A DNA stretch of 64,000 nt from Gemmatimonadota bacterium (lineage in GTDB: Bacteria; Gemmatimonadota; Gemmatimonadetes; Longimicrobiales; Gaopeijiaceae): NCBI GenBank assembly GCA_016209885.1, contig JACQVF010000072.1:1-64000 (forward strand). Reading direction: 5' to 3'. Under the pieces are notes generated by a model. The model did no database searches. It was not told the DNA's origin and saw only the letters and a program-made list of their open reading frames with translations. Positions 9,895 through 18,527 of this stretch are shown here, piece after piece; the stretch's first letter is position 1; the number at the start of each line of letters is the position of its first letter. Both the position numbers and the translations under genes were made by a program.

Positions 9895-10778
9895 GGCGCA
9901 TCCTCCGTTGTCTCCGGGTCAGCCGGCCGAGTCGCGAACCGTACCGGCGCTAGCTCCTCGTACTCGATGGCGCGCAGCTCCGCCGCGGCCTCGTCGGCGC
10001 CATCCTCATCCACGTCCAGCAGCGGATCCCGCTCCGGCAGCCGGTCCACGAACCCCAGGAGCACCGACTTGAATAGCGCCCACACAATGTAGGTTATGAG
10101 CACCGGGAAGAAGGAGAGGGCCGGCGCCACCACCGCTGCCGCCACTGCGGTCAAGAACACGGCCAGATTGAGGAGGCCGCGCCCGGAGCGAAAGCTGAAC
10201 TTCGGGAAGACCGGATACGGGACGTGGCTCACCATGAGCGCGGCCAGAAGCATCATGAGCACGGTCATGATCATCGGCCAGGGGAGGTCAGCCAGATACC
10301 GGCTGAAGAATTCGGTCTGGCTGAAGGGGTAGAAGGTGGCCAGGGTCATCCCCGCGGTGGGAGAGGGGAGCCCGTGAAAGTGGACCTTGGCCTGCCCCCC
10401 CTGCTCCACATTGAACCGGGCGAGCCGGACCACGGTGCCCGTAACGTAGAGGTAGGCGACGACCCAGCTCCAGTGGGAATCCGCCAGGTACAGGTGATAC
10501 ATGATGACCGCGGGCGCCACGCCGAAGCTGATGCCGTCCACGATGGAATCCAGTTCGGCCCCGAAGGTACTGCCGGTGCGCGTGAAACGCGCCACGCGGC
10601 CATCCAGCATGTCGAGCACGGCCGCGATCACGATGAACCAGCCGGCGGATGCCAGGTCGCCGCGGTTCGCCGTGATGATTGCCCATGTCCCCATGAATAG
10701 GCTGGCCAGCGTGAAGGCGCTGGGGAGGATGATGATCCCCCGCTGGAGGTGGCGACGCTCTGCCCGCGGCACGCTCAT
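9891..10778 (-). CDS. pssA: CDP-diacylglycerol-serine O-phosphatidyltransferase
   Basis: Integral membrane enzyme making phosphatidylserine from CDP-diacylglycerol and serine. The CDP-alcohol phosphatidyltransferase motif D-G-x2-A-R-x8-G-x3-D-x3-D is present near residues 59-81 (DGRVARF...GAELDSIVDG). Several hydrophobic segments are visible (SAFTLASLFMGTWAII, WFIVIAAVLDML, LAVFLTAVAAAVVAPAL). The 295-residue length and the charged C-terminal tail (DEDGADEAAAELRAIEYEE) are compatible with the family. It is next to psd, which uses its product, and overlaps purS and psd by 4 bp each. Confidence 0.93.
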   Translation of the reverse strand: MSVPRAERRHLQRGIIILPSAFTLASLFMGTWAIITANRGDLASAGWFIVIAAVLDMLDGRVARFTRTGSTFGAELDSIVDGISFGVAPAVIMYHLYLADSHWSWVVAYLYVTGTVVRLARFNVEQGGQAKVHFHGLPSPTAGMTLATFYPFSQTEFFSRYLADLPWPMIMTVLMMLLAALMVSHVPYPVFPKFSFRSGRGLLNLAVFLTAVAAAVVAPALSFFPVLITYIVWALFKSVLLGFVDRLPERDPLLDVDEDGADEAAAELRAIEYEELAPVRFATRPADPETTEDAP

Positions 10779-11437
10779 GGCCCGCTCCCCGCGCGTTCCG
10801 CCAGCACCGTGACCGCGGCTCGCGCGCGGTCGCCGATGGCGACCCGCACACGCCAGCCCGCAGGGACGAAGGTGTCCACCCGCGAGCCGAAGCGAATGAG
10901 GCCGATACGCTGACCCTGCTCCACCCGCTCACCCTGCTCCGGATAGGTGCTGATGCGGCGCGCGATGAGCCCCGCGATCTGCCGCACCAGCACTCGCCCG
11001 GCGTCCGTCTCAATCCCCAGGGAAGACTGCTCGTTCGAGTCGCTCGCCGCGTGAGCCCAGGCGGCGCGGAACCCTCCGGGCTCGTAGACACGGTGCGCGA
11101 CGACGCCGCCAGCGGGCGAGCGCTGCACGTGCACGTCGAAGAGGCTGAGGAAGATGGAGATACGCGTGGCGCGCCCGCCCAGGAAGGTGGGCTCCTCCAC
11201 CTCCGCGACCTGCACGATGCGCCCGTACGCGGGGGCGAGGAGCAGACGCGGGTCGCGCGGCCCCTCGGGGTCAGGATCGCGGAAGAAGAACGCGAAGGCG
11301 AGGGCGAGGAAGCTGGCGAGCGCCGCCACCACCCAGATGACGCCACCCTCCCGCAACCCGGCCGCGCCCCAGGCCGTGAGCGCAAGCGCTCCTGCGCCCG
11401 CCACGAACGGCATCCCCTCGCGGGCGATGGAGATCAC
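10775..11437 (-). CDS. psd: phosphatidylserine decarboxylase, short (PSD-A type)
   Basis: Makes phosphatidylethanolamine from phosphatidylserine. 220 residues; N-terminal hydrophobic segments (residues ~10-50), then FFRDPDPEGPRDPRLLLAPA and the self-processing site RFGSRVD, where cleavage between Gly184 and Ser185 would generate the pyruvoyl prosthetic group. This is the short form found in many bacteria and archaea. It overlaps purC and pssA by 4 bp, so phospholipid synthesis is embedded in the purine operon. Confidence 0.93.
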   Translation of the reverse strand: MISIAREGMPFVAGAGALALTAWGAAGLREGGVIWVVAALASFLALAFAFFFRDPDPEGPRDPRLLLAPAYGRIVQVAEVEEPTFLGGRATRISIFLSLFDVHVQRSPAGGVVAHRVYEPGGFRAAWAHAASDSNEQSSLGIETDAGRVLVRQIAGLIARRISTYPEQGERVEQGQRIGLIRFGSRVDTFVPAGWRVRVAIGDRARAAVTVLAERAGSGP

Positions 11438-12504
11438 GCGGCGCCTCCCGCCTCCGGCGCCCGGAAGTCGTCCAGCGGAGTGCCCGTCAGCCGCCGGAAG
11501 ATCTCCAGGTACCGGGACGATGTGGCGGCCACGACCTCGGGCGGCAGCGGCGGCGAAGGCGGCCGCTTGTCCCAGTCCCGGAGCCCGTCCAGGTAATCAC
11601 GCACCGGCTGCTTGTCGAACGACGGCTGCGCGCGCCCAGGCTCGTACAGGTCCGCAGGCCAGAAGCGCGACGAATCCGGGGTCAGCACCTCGTCGATGAG
11701 GAGGAGCCTGCCATCCCGCGTCTGTCCGAACTCGAACTTGGTGTCCGCCACGACGATGCCCCGCGTCTGAGCGATTCCGGCGCCCCGCTCGTAGAGGGCC
11801 AGGCTCACCGTGCGGAGCCGCTCCGCCAGCTCTGCGCCCACCCGCCGAGCCACGTCCACGAACGCGATGTTCTCGTCGTGGCCGTCCACTGCCTTCGTCG
11901 CCGGCGAGAAGATGGCCGGTTCGAGCCGCTGGCTCTCGATCAGGCCCGGCGGAAGCGGCTCGCCGGCCAGCGTACCGCGCTCGCGATACTCCCTCCACGC
12001 GGAGCCGGAGATGTAGCCCCGCACCACGCACTCGATGGGGATCGGCTCGGTGCGCTGCACGAGCATGGCGCGCCGCGTCCAGACCTCGCGGCTCACCCGC
12101 AGGCGCGGCTCCAGGGTCACGATCCGATCCGGGTCTACCGCCACCAGGTGGTGGTCCACCAGATCCTCAAGCTGCGACAGCCACCACGCAGTGAGCTGGG
12201 TTAGAACTTCACCCTTCCGCGGGATCGGCTGGGGCAGTACCACGTCGAAGGCGCTGATCCGGTCGCTCGCAACGATGAGCAGCCGCCGCCCGAGATCATA
12301 CACCTCACGCACCTTCCCACCACGGTACAGCGGGAAGGGGAGCTCCGTCCGCTCGACTACGCCAGTGGACGAGCGGACGACAGGGCGAGCAGCCGAGTTG
12401 CTCGCTTCTCCACCCCGTGTCCACGCGTCAGCAGTGTGCTCCACGTCGCTCATCATGGCTTCCGTTTGGTCCGCGTCTCCGGCTTTCCGACTCGATCCTC
12501 TCAT
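11434..12504 (-). CDS. purC: phosphoribosylaminoimidazole-succinocarboxamide synthase
   Basis: Condenses CAIR with aspartate (SAICAR synthase). The ATP-grasp-like core begins at ELPFPLYRGGKVREVYD and continues with SDRISAFDVVLPQPIPRKGEVL, ARPAMLVQRTEPIPIECVVRGY-like segments and VVADTKFEFG. The N-terminus carries about 50 extra residues compared with typical PurC. The start at 12504 was picked for the GAGGGA lying 9 bases upstream. In-frame ATGs at 12528 and 12456 are alternatives, and true initiation could be nearer the core. The stop overlaps the psd start by 4 bp. Confidence 0.93.
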   Translation of the reverse strand: MRGSSRKAGDADQTEAMMSDVEHTADAWTRGGEASNSAARPVVRSSTGVVERTELPFPLYRGGKVREVYDLGRRLLIVASDRISAFDVVLPQPIPRKGEVLTQLTAWWLSQLEDLVDHHLVAVDPDRIVTLEPRLRVSREVWTRRAMLVQRTEPIPIECVVRGYISGSAWREYRERGTLAGEPLPPGLIESQRLEPAIFSPATKAVDGHDENIAFVDVARRVGAELAERLRTVSLALYERGAGIAQTRGIVVADTKFEFGQTRDGRLLLIDEVLTPDSSRFWPADLYEPGRAQPSFDKQPVRDYLDGLRDWDKRPPSPPLPPEVVAATSSRYLEIFRRLTGTPLDDFRAPEAGGAA

Positions 12505-12560
12505 TCCGTTTGTTCCCTCACCGCTCATACGCCGCTAACCCCCGCTAACCCGCTACGGAA

Positions 12561-14066
12561 CTACACCCCTGGCTCCGCCACGCGTTCCAGCTCCCCGAGC
12601 ACGCCTTCGTCCAGTTCCCCGATCACGGGATCCACGTGCTCGTGCAGGAAGCGGTCCACCTGCTCCCGCGCGAGCCCGATGAAGCGCCCCGGGTCCAACA
12701 GCTGGTCCAGCTCGGCGCGCCCCAAGGCGAACGCCGGGTCGCCGGCGATCCGCTCCAGGAGGTCGTTCGTGCCGTCCTCCCGCATGCGCGCCGCCGCCGC
12801 GAGCGAATGACGCCGCAGCCGCTCGTGGAGCGCCTGTCGGTCGCCGCCGCGGGCCGTCGCACGCATGAGCACGGCCTCCGTGGCCATGAAAGGAAGCTGG
12901 GCCTCGAGGTTCCGCCGGATCACGGTCGGGTTCACAGTGAGCCCTGCGGCCACGTTCTCCAGCAGCACGAGGATCGCGTCTGCGGTCAGGTACGCGTCCG
13001 GGATCTCCATGCGGCGAATCGCCGAATCGTCGAGCGTGCGCTCGAGCCACTGAGTCGCCGCCGTGAATGCCTGCCCCGGCCCCAGCGTGATGAGATGGCG
13101 GGCGAGGCTGCAGATTCGCTCGGCGCGCATCGGATTCTGCTTGTACGGCATGACGGACGAGCCGACTTGGTCCTCCGCGAACGGCTCCTGCACCTCGCCT
13201 GTGTGCTGGAGTAGCCGCATATCGTGGCCGAATTTCGATGCGGACATAGCGATCCCGCCCAGGGTCGCGAGGAGCGCCGCGTCCACCTTGCGCGGGTAGG
13301 TCTGCGCCGAGACCGCGAAGCTGGCCTCGAAGCCCATGCGCCGGGCCACACCCTCGTCGAGCCGCTCGACGCGCTCGGCATCACCGTCGAAGAGTTCGAG
13401 AAACGAGGCCTGCGTTCCTGTGGCGCCGCGCACGCCGTGGAACCGGAGCGTCGCGCGGCGGAACTCGAGTTCCTCCAGGTCCAGGACCAGATCCTGGATC
13501 CAGAGGCTCGCCCGCTTGCCCACCGTCGTGGGTTGTGCCGGCTGGAAGTGGGTGTACGCGAGGGTCGGGAGCGCGCGGTGGGTGGCGGCGAAGCGCGCCA
13601 GCACCGCAATGCAACGGATGAGGCGCTCGCGAATCAAGGCGAGGGCCTCGCGGTGAAGGATGAGGTCCGCGTTGTCGGTCACGTAGCTGCTCGTGGCGCC
13701 CAGATGGATGATGGCTCGTGCTGCGGGCGCGACATCGCCGAAGAGGTGTACGTGCGCCATGACGTCGTGGCGGAAGCGGCGCTCATACGCTGCGGCGCGG
13801 TCGAGATCGATGTCGTCCAGGTGGTCGTGCATCTGGCCGATCGCTTCATCGGAGACCGCGAGGCCGAGCTCCTGCTGCGTCTCCGCGAGCGCGAGCCATA
13901 GCCGCCGCCAGGCCCCGTAGCGGCGCGCGGGCGAGAAGATCCGCAGCATCTCCGGCGATGCGTAGCGCTCGGTGAGCGCGTGCACGTAGCGGTCGGAGGG
14001 GGCGCGGCTCACGAGCGTCCTCCCGGCGCTGGCCAGCGGGTGCCCGGCGCCTGCGTGCAAGGCCAT
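12561..14066 (-). CDS. purB: adenylosuccinate lyase
   Basis: Acts twice in purine synthesis, releasing fumarate from SAICAR and adenylosuccinate. 501 residues from ATG 14066. Fumarase/aspartase superfamily signatures: HLGATSSYVTDNADL (~residue 105), TLAYTHFQPAQPTTVGKR, and the mobile loop SSVMPYKQNPMRAERICSL (~residue 300). The reading frame is open to 14198 upstream, but that part is Arg/Ser-rich and unlike the family. It lies 19 bases after the HtrA-type protease gene and 56 bases before purC. Confidence 0.94.
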   Translation of the reverse strand: MALHAGAGHPLASAGRTLVSRAPSDRYVHALTERYASPEMLRIFSPARRYGAWRRLWLALAETQQELGLAVSDEAIGQMHDHLDDIDLDRAAAYERRFRHDVMAHVHLFGDVAPAARAIIHLGATSSYVTDNADLILHREALALIRERLIRCIAVLARFAATHRALPTLAYTHFQPAQPTTVGKRASLWIQDLVLDLEELEFRRATLRFHGVRGATGTQASFLELFDGDAERVERLDEGVARRMGFEASFAVSAQTYPRKVDAALLATLGGIAMSASKFGHDMRLLQHTGEVQEPFAEDQVGSSVMPYKQNPMRAERICSLARHLITLGPGQAFTAATQWLERTLDDSAIRRMEIPDAYLTADAILVLLENVAAGLTVNPTVIRRNLEAQLPFMATEAVLMRATARGGDRQALHERLRRHSLAAAARMREDGTNDLLERIAGDPAFALGRAELDQLLDPGRFIGLAREQVDRFLHEHVDPVIGELDEGVLGELERVAEPGV

Positions 14067-14085
14067 GGAGTCGGGAAGGATCGGG

Positions 14086-15546
14086 TCACCCGGGGATCTC
14101 CAGCACGCGCGAGATGAGTGCGCCCTCGCGCTCGAAGAACAGATAGAACGGGCCGCGCCCCGCGAGCCGCCCGAAGAGCCGGGCCGCGTCCTCCGCACCC
14201 CGTACGGGCGCGTTGTTGATCTGGACGATGAGATCGCCGCGCCTCAGGTCGATGCGTCCGCTCAGCTCAGCGGGGATGTCGACAACCAGGGCGCCGTATT
14301 GGCTCGTCAGCCTTTGCTCCTGGCGGATCTGTGGGGTCAGGCTCACGAGCTGGATATCCCGGAGCACGGTGACGCGGCTGGCCCGCAGTGACGGCAGCTC
14401 CCCGGCCACCAGGCGCACCGTGCGCGTCTGGCGGTTCTGGACGACCAGCTCGACGGCGTCGCCGATGCGCAGGTCCAGCATGAGGGACTGCCAGTCCAGC
14501 GGCGTGGTGAGGCGCCGACCGCCCGCGCGGACGAGCTGGTCGCCCGTCGCGAGGCCCCCGCCCGCCGCGGGCGAGCCGGGGGCCACGCGGGCCACCCGGA
14601 CGCCGCGCGTCCGGCCCCAGACGTCCGCCTCCAGGGCCTCCGCGTCCACGCCCACCCACGCGCGGCGCACGCGCCCGTAGCGGAGAATGTCGTCCAGGAT
14701 GCGGCGTGCTCGATCGATGGGGATGGCGAAGCCGAGGCCTTCGCTGCCGCCGCCGCGCGTGAAGATCGACGTGTTGATCCCGATCACGTCGCCGCGCGCA
14801 TTCACGAGGGGGCCGCCGGAGTTCCCGGGATTGATCGCCGCGTCCGTCTGGATCATGTCGAGGTAGAAGCCTCGCTCCCCCTCGCTTGGCACGATGTGCC
14901 GGCCCGCTGCGCTGATTACGCCCGCGGTCACGGTGGGCTCGGTGTTGGAGAGAAGGTTCCCGAACGGGTTGCCAATGGCCATCGACCACTCGCCGATGAG
15001 GAGCCCGCGGGACGTGCCCAGCGGCGCCAGGGGGAGAGAGTCACCCCGGATACGGAGGACGGCCACGTCCACGACCTCGTCGCTGCCCACGACTTCTGCA
15101 TCGAACTCGCGCCCGTCCGGGAGCGTCACCCGGATCTGGTCCGCCCCGCGAATCACGTGGTCGTTCGTCAGGATGATCCCAACCGCGTCCACGATGAACC
15201 CGGAGCCGAGGGCGGGCACCTGCCGTTCGGAGCCCCACGGGAAGAAGAACTCCTCCCACGGGCTCCGAACGCGCTCCGTCCGGAACACGCTCACGCTCAC
15301 CACTGCTGGCGCCACCCGGGCGGCTGCCCGCACGATGGCGGTCGCCCGCGATTCGTCCAGCGTGCGGGCCTGCTCCGCGTCCGCAGCCCACGGCGGCGGC
15401 GCCCCGGGAAGCGTTGCTGCGGGAGCGGCCGTCACGCCCGCCGCGCTCTGCGCGGCCTCCTGGTCCGGCGCGGGCCCGGCCTGCCGGCAGGCGGACAGGG
15501 GCAGCGCCGCGAGCGCCAGGAGGCCGTAGCTGTAACGAACCACCAT
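14086..15546 (-). CDS. HtrA/DegP-type periplasmic serine protease, lipoprotein
   Basis: Envelope quality-control protease of 486 residues. It starts with a lipoprotein signal (GLLALAALPLSAC; lipobox LSAC, Cys20) followed by a low-complexity Ala/Pro linker. The chymotrypsin-like triad is complete: His130 (LTNDHVI), Asp160 (VDVAVLRI) and Ser243 (GNSGGP). Two PDZ-like regions follow (~residues 280-370 and 390-480; VRVARVAPGSPAAGGGLATGDQL, LRRGDLIVQINNAPV). The lipid anchor is less usual than the soluble or transmembrane forms. The frame extends upstream into the repeat element at 15566-15732, but ATG 15546 fits the signal peptide. It sits between transaldolase and purB and is probably cotranscribed with the pur genes. 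Confidence 0.92.
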   Translation of the reverse strand: MVVRYSYGLLALAALPLSACRQAGPAPDQEAAQSAAGVTAAPAATLPGAPPPWAADAEQARTLDESRATAIVRAAARVAPAVVSVSVFRTERVRSPWEEFFFPWGSERQVPALGSGFIVDAVGIILTNDHVIRGADQIRVTLPDGREFDAEVVGSDEVVDVAVLRIRGDSLPLAPLGTSRGLLIGEWSMAIGNPFGNLLSNTEPTVTAGVISAAGRHIVPSEGERGFYLDMIQTDAAINPGNSGGPLVNARGDVIGINTSIFTRGGGSEGLGFAIPIDRARRILDDILRYGRVRRAWVGVDAEALEADVWGRTRGVRVARVAPGSPAAGGGLATGDQLVRAGGRRLTTPLDWQSLMLDLRIGDAVELVVQNRQTRTVRLVAGELPSLRASRVTVLRDIQLVSLTPQIRQEQRLTSQYGALVVDIPAELSGRIDLRRGDLIVQINNAPVRGAEDAARLFGRLAGRGPFYLFFEREGALISRVLEIPG

Positions 15547-15565
15547 ATCGTTCTTTAGCGAGGTG

Positions 15566-15732
15566 CCGGTTGCCCGTCCCAGAGATTCCTTGGCATGCGA
15601 TCGCCGCCGCATCCCGCAGCGCAGCGTTCCTCCTCCTCGAAATAGCGCTGAGATTCCTTCGTCAGTCGCGACTTGCGTTGCGGGCGCATCGGCGCTCTCG
15701 GTGCACAAGGAACTTTTGGGACGGGACCCTAG
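15566..15732. repeat. palindromic element B1 with imperfect terminal inverted repeats (MITE-like)
   Basis: About 167 bp between the transaldolase stop and the protease start. The ends are inverted copies: GTCCCAGAGATTCCTTGGCA near 15577-15596, and its complement-like counterpart (CACAAGGAACTTTTGGGACG) at 15704-15723. The right end finishes at CTAG (15729-15732). Inside is CGAAATAGCGCTGAG. The left half is clearly similar, roughly three quarters identical by eye over about 85 bases, to 60152-60238. There is no coding capacity. It looks like a non-autonomous transposon derivative that interrupted the operon. Confidence 0.65.
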
Positions 15733-15739
15733 ACTCAGA

Positions 15740-16396
15740 CTAGAGTGCGCGCCCCAGTTTCCGCCAATCTTTCAGGAAGTTCTCGAGCCCCGTGTCCGTC
15801 AGCGGGTGCCGGAGCAACTGGAACAGCACCTTGGGAGGCACGGTCGCCACATCCGCGCCCAGCATCATCGCCTCGATCACGTGGCGCGGATGGCGGAGCG
15901 ATGCGGCCAGAACCTCCGTCTCGATCCCGTACCGGTCGTAGACCTGACGGACCTGGGACACGATCTCCATGCCGCTCTCGCCGATGTCGTCGAGCCGGCC
16001 CACGAACGGCGACATGTACGTGGCACCCGCCTTCGCGGCAAGCAGAGCTTGGGGCGCCGAGAAACAGAGCGTCACATTGACGCGAATCCCCTCGGCGCGC
16101 AGGCACCGGCATGCCCGCAGCCCGTCCTCCGTCATGGGTACCTTGACGACGATGTGGTCATGAATGGCCGCGAGCCGCCGGCCTTGCACCAGCATGGCGC
16201 CGCTCTCCACCGCCACGACCTCGGCGCTCACGGGGCCGTTCACCGTCTCGGCGATCTCCCGCAGGAGCTCCTTGGGGTCGTCGTCGCCCGCTACCGCCGA
16301 GAGGAGCGACGGGTTCGTCGTCACACCGTCGATGAGACCCGCCTCCGTCGCGCGCCGAATCTCCGTGAGATCCGCCGTGTCCACGAAGATCTTCAT
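15740..16396 (-). CDS. tal: transaldolase / fructose-6-phosphate aldolase family protein (TalC-type)
   Basis: Small (218-residue) transaldolase of the decameric TalC/FSA type, working in the non-oxidative pentose phosphate pathway or as a fructose-6-phosphate aldolase. Typical sequence: MKIFVDTADLTEIR, GVTTNPSL, the Schiff-base lysine in HIVVKVPMTEDG (~residue 86), NVTLCFSAPQALLAAKAGATYMSPFVGRLDD in the middle and ASLRHPRHV near 165. Substrate preference between the two activities cannot be read from the sequence. The start overlaps the truA stop by 4 bp; a repeat element separates it from the downstream protease gene. Confidence 0.92.
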   Translation of the reverse strand: MKIFVDTADLTEIRRATEAGLIDGVTTNPSLLSAVAGDDDPKELLREIAETVNGPVSAEVVAVESGAMLVQGRRLAAIHDHIVVKVPMTEDGLRACRCLRAEGIRVNVTLCFSAPQALLAAKAGATYMSPFVGRLDDIGESGMEIVSQVRQVYDRYGIETEVLAASLRHPRHVIEAMMLGADVATVPPKVLFQLLRHPLTDTGLENFLKDWRKLGRAL

Positions 16397-17229
16397 GGGA
16401 TACGCTCACTCCGCCTGTGAGTGTAGGATTCGCCGGCCCGCGGTTGTCTCGCCGCGCCGGTCCCCGACTCCGGATACTCGACTGCCGTCAGGAACAGGCC
16501 CTGGGACGGCGCCGGAGGCGATGTCACCAGACCCAAGGAGTCGCCGTGGAGCAATGCGACCCACTCCGCGTGTGGCCTGCGCCGCTGGGCGATGTCCACC
16601 ATGGTGCCCACGAGGTATCGAACCATGTGGTGGAGGAACCGGTCCGCCGTGATGACGAACCGCACGCCGAGGTCGTTCCAGGAGCGCCACTCCGCGAGGC
16701 GCACGACGCAGCGGTCGCCCCGGTGCGGCTGGCCCACCTTGGCGAAGGCGCGGAACGAGTGCTCACCGGGGAGCTCCTGCCCAGCCGCCGCTAAGAGCCC
16801 GTGGTCCAGCTCGCCAACCAGGGGCCAGCACCAGCGCCGGTGAAACGGAGAGTGCGCTTCCTCCGTGAGGCCGATGCAATACTCGTACGTACGCCAGACG
16901 GCATTGTAGCGCGGGTGGAACCGAGAATCCACCTCCTCCGCCCGCGCCACCCAGATGTCGTCGGGCAGCACGGCGTTGAGTGCGCGCCGGAGCTCGCCGG
17001 CCGTCCAGCGGGCGGGCACCGTGACCGCGGCGACCTGCCCCGTGGCGTGGACACCGCAGTCCGTCCTGCCAGAGCCAATCACGGGGAGCTTGTGACCGGT
17101 GAGCCGCTCGATCGCACCTCGCAGCTCCCCTTGAACCGTGCGTGCGCCGGGCTGGAACTGCCAGCCGCGGAACGCCGCGCCGTCGTAGTGCAGCGTGAGC
17201 TTGATGCGCTGCCGGTCCCCGGCCGTCAC
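16393..17229 (-). CDS. truA: tRNA pseudouridine(38-40) synthase
   Basis: Modifies U38-U40 in the tRNA anticodon stem-loop. 278 residues from GTG 17229. Motifs: LTLHYDGAAFRGWQFQPGARTVQG, catalytic Asp in GSGRTDCGVHATGQVA, YEYCIG, RSFRAF-like and FLHHMVRYLVGTMVDIA. The frame stays open far upstream (to 18075), but that region is antisense to trpD. No Shine-Dalgarno is visible, and a good promoter ends only a few bases before the GTG, so the message may be leaderless. An alternative TTG lies in frame about 13 codons upstream. Confidence 0.93.
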   Translation of the reverse strand: MTAGDRQRIKLTLHYDGAAFRGWQFQPGARTVQGELRGAIERLTGHKLPVIGSGRTDCGVHATGQVAAVTVPARWTAGELRRALNAVLPDDIWVARAEEVDSRFHPRYNAVWRTYEYCIGLTEEAHSPFHRRWCWPLVGELDHGLLAAAGQELPGEHSFRAFAKVGQPHRGDRCVVRLAEWRSWNDLGVRFVITADRFLHHMVRYLVGTMVDIAQRRRPHAEWVALLHGDSLGLVTSPPAPSQGLFLTAVEYPESGTGAARQPRAGESYTHRRSERIP

Positions 17230-17237
17230 GCGAGGAG

Positions 17238-17265
17238 AAGCTAGGGTGGGAGCCGGGAATGTCAA
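17238..17265 (-). promoter_or_regulatory. sigma70-like promoter for truA and the long minus-strand run
   Basis: Read on the minus strand, TTGACA (17265-17260), a 16-base spacer, then TAGCTT (17243-17238). Transcription would begin around 17231, only about two bases before the chosen GTG start at 17229. Confidence 0.5.
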
Positions 17266-17268
17266 GCT

Positions 17269-17296
17269 GCGACGCCGATTCCGCGACGCCGATTCC
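17269..17296. repeat. two tandem copies of a 14-bp unit
   Basis: GCGACGCCGATTCC occurs at 17269-17282 and again at 17283-17296, in the divergent truA/trpD region just upstream of the truA -35 box. Possibly a regulatory site, or merely slippage. Confidence 0.5.
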
Positions 17297-17397
17297 GCCG
17301 TTGCCCCGACGCCCGACCGCTGGTAAACTTTGACACTTCGCGTGTGTCTGACAGCTTCGGGCAGCTTCGGGCGGGCGAGGGGGCCTGCGCCCAGGGA

Positions 17398-18453
17398 ATG
17401 AAGGGAATGACGACGAGCGAGTCCGCACCCGATCTCGTCCCGCAGATCGCCACGGTCTCGGCGGGGGAGTCGCTCACGGCCGAGGAAGCGGAAGCTGCCT
17501 TCCTGCGGATCATGGAAGGCGGCGTGAGCCCTGTTCAGGTCGCCGCGTTCCTGGTGGCCTTGCGCACCAAGGGCCCCGTTCCGGAGGAGGTGGCCGGCGG
17601 CGTACGGGCCCTCCGGCGCACCATGATCCCCGTCCCGGCTGCAGAGCCGGAGCTCCTCATCGACACGTGCGGCACCGGCGGTGGCTCCGTCACCACGTTC
17701 AACATCTCGACAGCCGCGGCGTTGGTGGCCGCAGGAGCCGGCGTGCGCATCGCGAAGCACGGGAACCGCTCGTTCACGTCGCGGTGTGGCAGCGCGGACG
17801 TCCTGGAGGCGCTGGGCGTACGCATCGAGCTTTCGCCCGAGGCCATGGCCAAGGTCCTCGACCGGGTGGGTATCGTCTTCATGTTCGCGCCGCTGCTCCA
17901 CCCGGCCATGCGTCACGTAGCCCCAGTGCGCCGCGAGCTCCGGATCCCCACGATCATGAATCTCCTGGGCCCTCTGACGAATCCTGCCGGTGCGCGCCGA
18001 CAGCTCGTGGGCGTCTCGGAGCATCCGCTCCTCGACCTCGTGGCGGGCGCGCTCCAGCGGCTCGGGCACCGGCACGCTCTCGTCGTCTACGGATACCCCG
18101 GGATGGACGAGCTCAGCCCCGTGGCGCCATCGGAGGTGCGCGAGGTGTGCGACGGGCAGATCCGCCGCTTCCGGCTGGATCCGGCCGAGCTCGGATGGGA
18201 GCCGCTGCCGCTGGACGGCCTCCGGGGAGCCGGCCCCGCGGAGAACGCCTCGCTCATCGGAGCCGTACTCGAGGGTCGCGAACGGGGCACGGCCCGAGCC
18301 GCTGCAGTCCTGAACGCCGGCGCGACCCTCTTCCTCGCGGGGCGGGCTTCCTCTATCGCCGACGGCATAGAGCTCGCGAAGGAAGCGGTCGACTCCGGCG
18401 CCGCCGCCGCGAAGCTGGCTGAGCTGCGCGAGGCCACCCGCGCCTTTGCGTGA
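17398..18453 (+). CDS. trpD: anthranilate phosphoribosyltransferase
   Basis: Second step of tryptophan synthesis (anthranilate plus PRPP). From ATG 17398 it is 351 residues. Motifs: LIDTCGTGGGSVTTFNIST (PRPP-binding glycine loop ~90), KHGNRSFTSRCGSADVLEALG, MFAPLLHPAMRHV, IPTIMNLLGPLTNPA. An in-frame GTG at 17344 would add 18 residues, but a TTGACA at 17330-17335 that could serve as a -35 box makes the later start more plausible; ATG 17407 is a third choice. It is separated from trpCFBA by the convergent lexA gene. No trpE/trpG is present in the window. Confidence 0.93.
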   Translation: MKGMTTSESAPDLVPQIATVSAGESLTAEEAEAAFLRIMEGGVSPVQVAAFLVALRTKGPVPEEVAGGVRALRRTMIPVPAAEPELLIDTCGTGGGSVTTFNISTAAALVAAGAGVRIAKHGNRSFTSRCGSADVLEALGVRIELSPEAMAKVLDRVGIVFMFAPLLHPAMRHVAPVRRELRIPTIMNLLGPLTNPAGARRQLVGVSEHPLLDLVAGALQRLGHRHALVVYGYPGMDELSPVAPSEVREVCDGQIRRFRLDPAELGWEPLPLDGLRGAGPAENASLIGAVLEGRERGTARAAAVLNAGATLFLAGRASSIADGIELAKEAVDSGAAAAKLAELREATRAFA

Positions 18454-18487
18454 CGGCGCGTTCGGCCTGGTCCATCAGAGGTTCGGA

Positions 18488-18504
18488 GCGGGCGGCCAGC
18501 CCGC
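18488..18504. terminator. small hairpin between convergent trpD and lexA
   Basis: GCGGGC (18488-18493) pairs with GCCCGC (18499-18504) around a 5-base loop. There is no T-tract. It is the only obvious secondary structure in the 74-base convergent gap. Confidence 0.3.
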
Positions 18505-18527
18505 GCGTTGCGGTGAGGCAATGCGTC

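Noticed and set aside
16393-18075. 560-codon truA frame extending over trpD
   Set aside because: The upstream part is antisense to the well-supported trpD gene; truA core starts near 17229.
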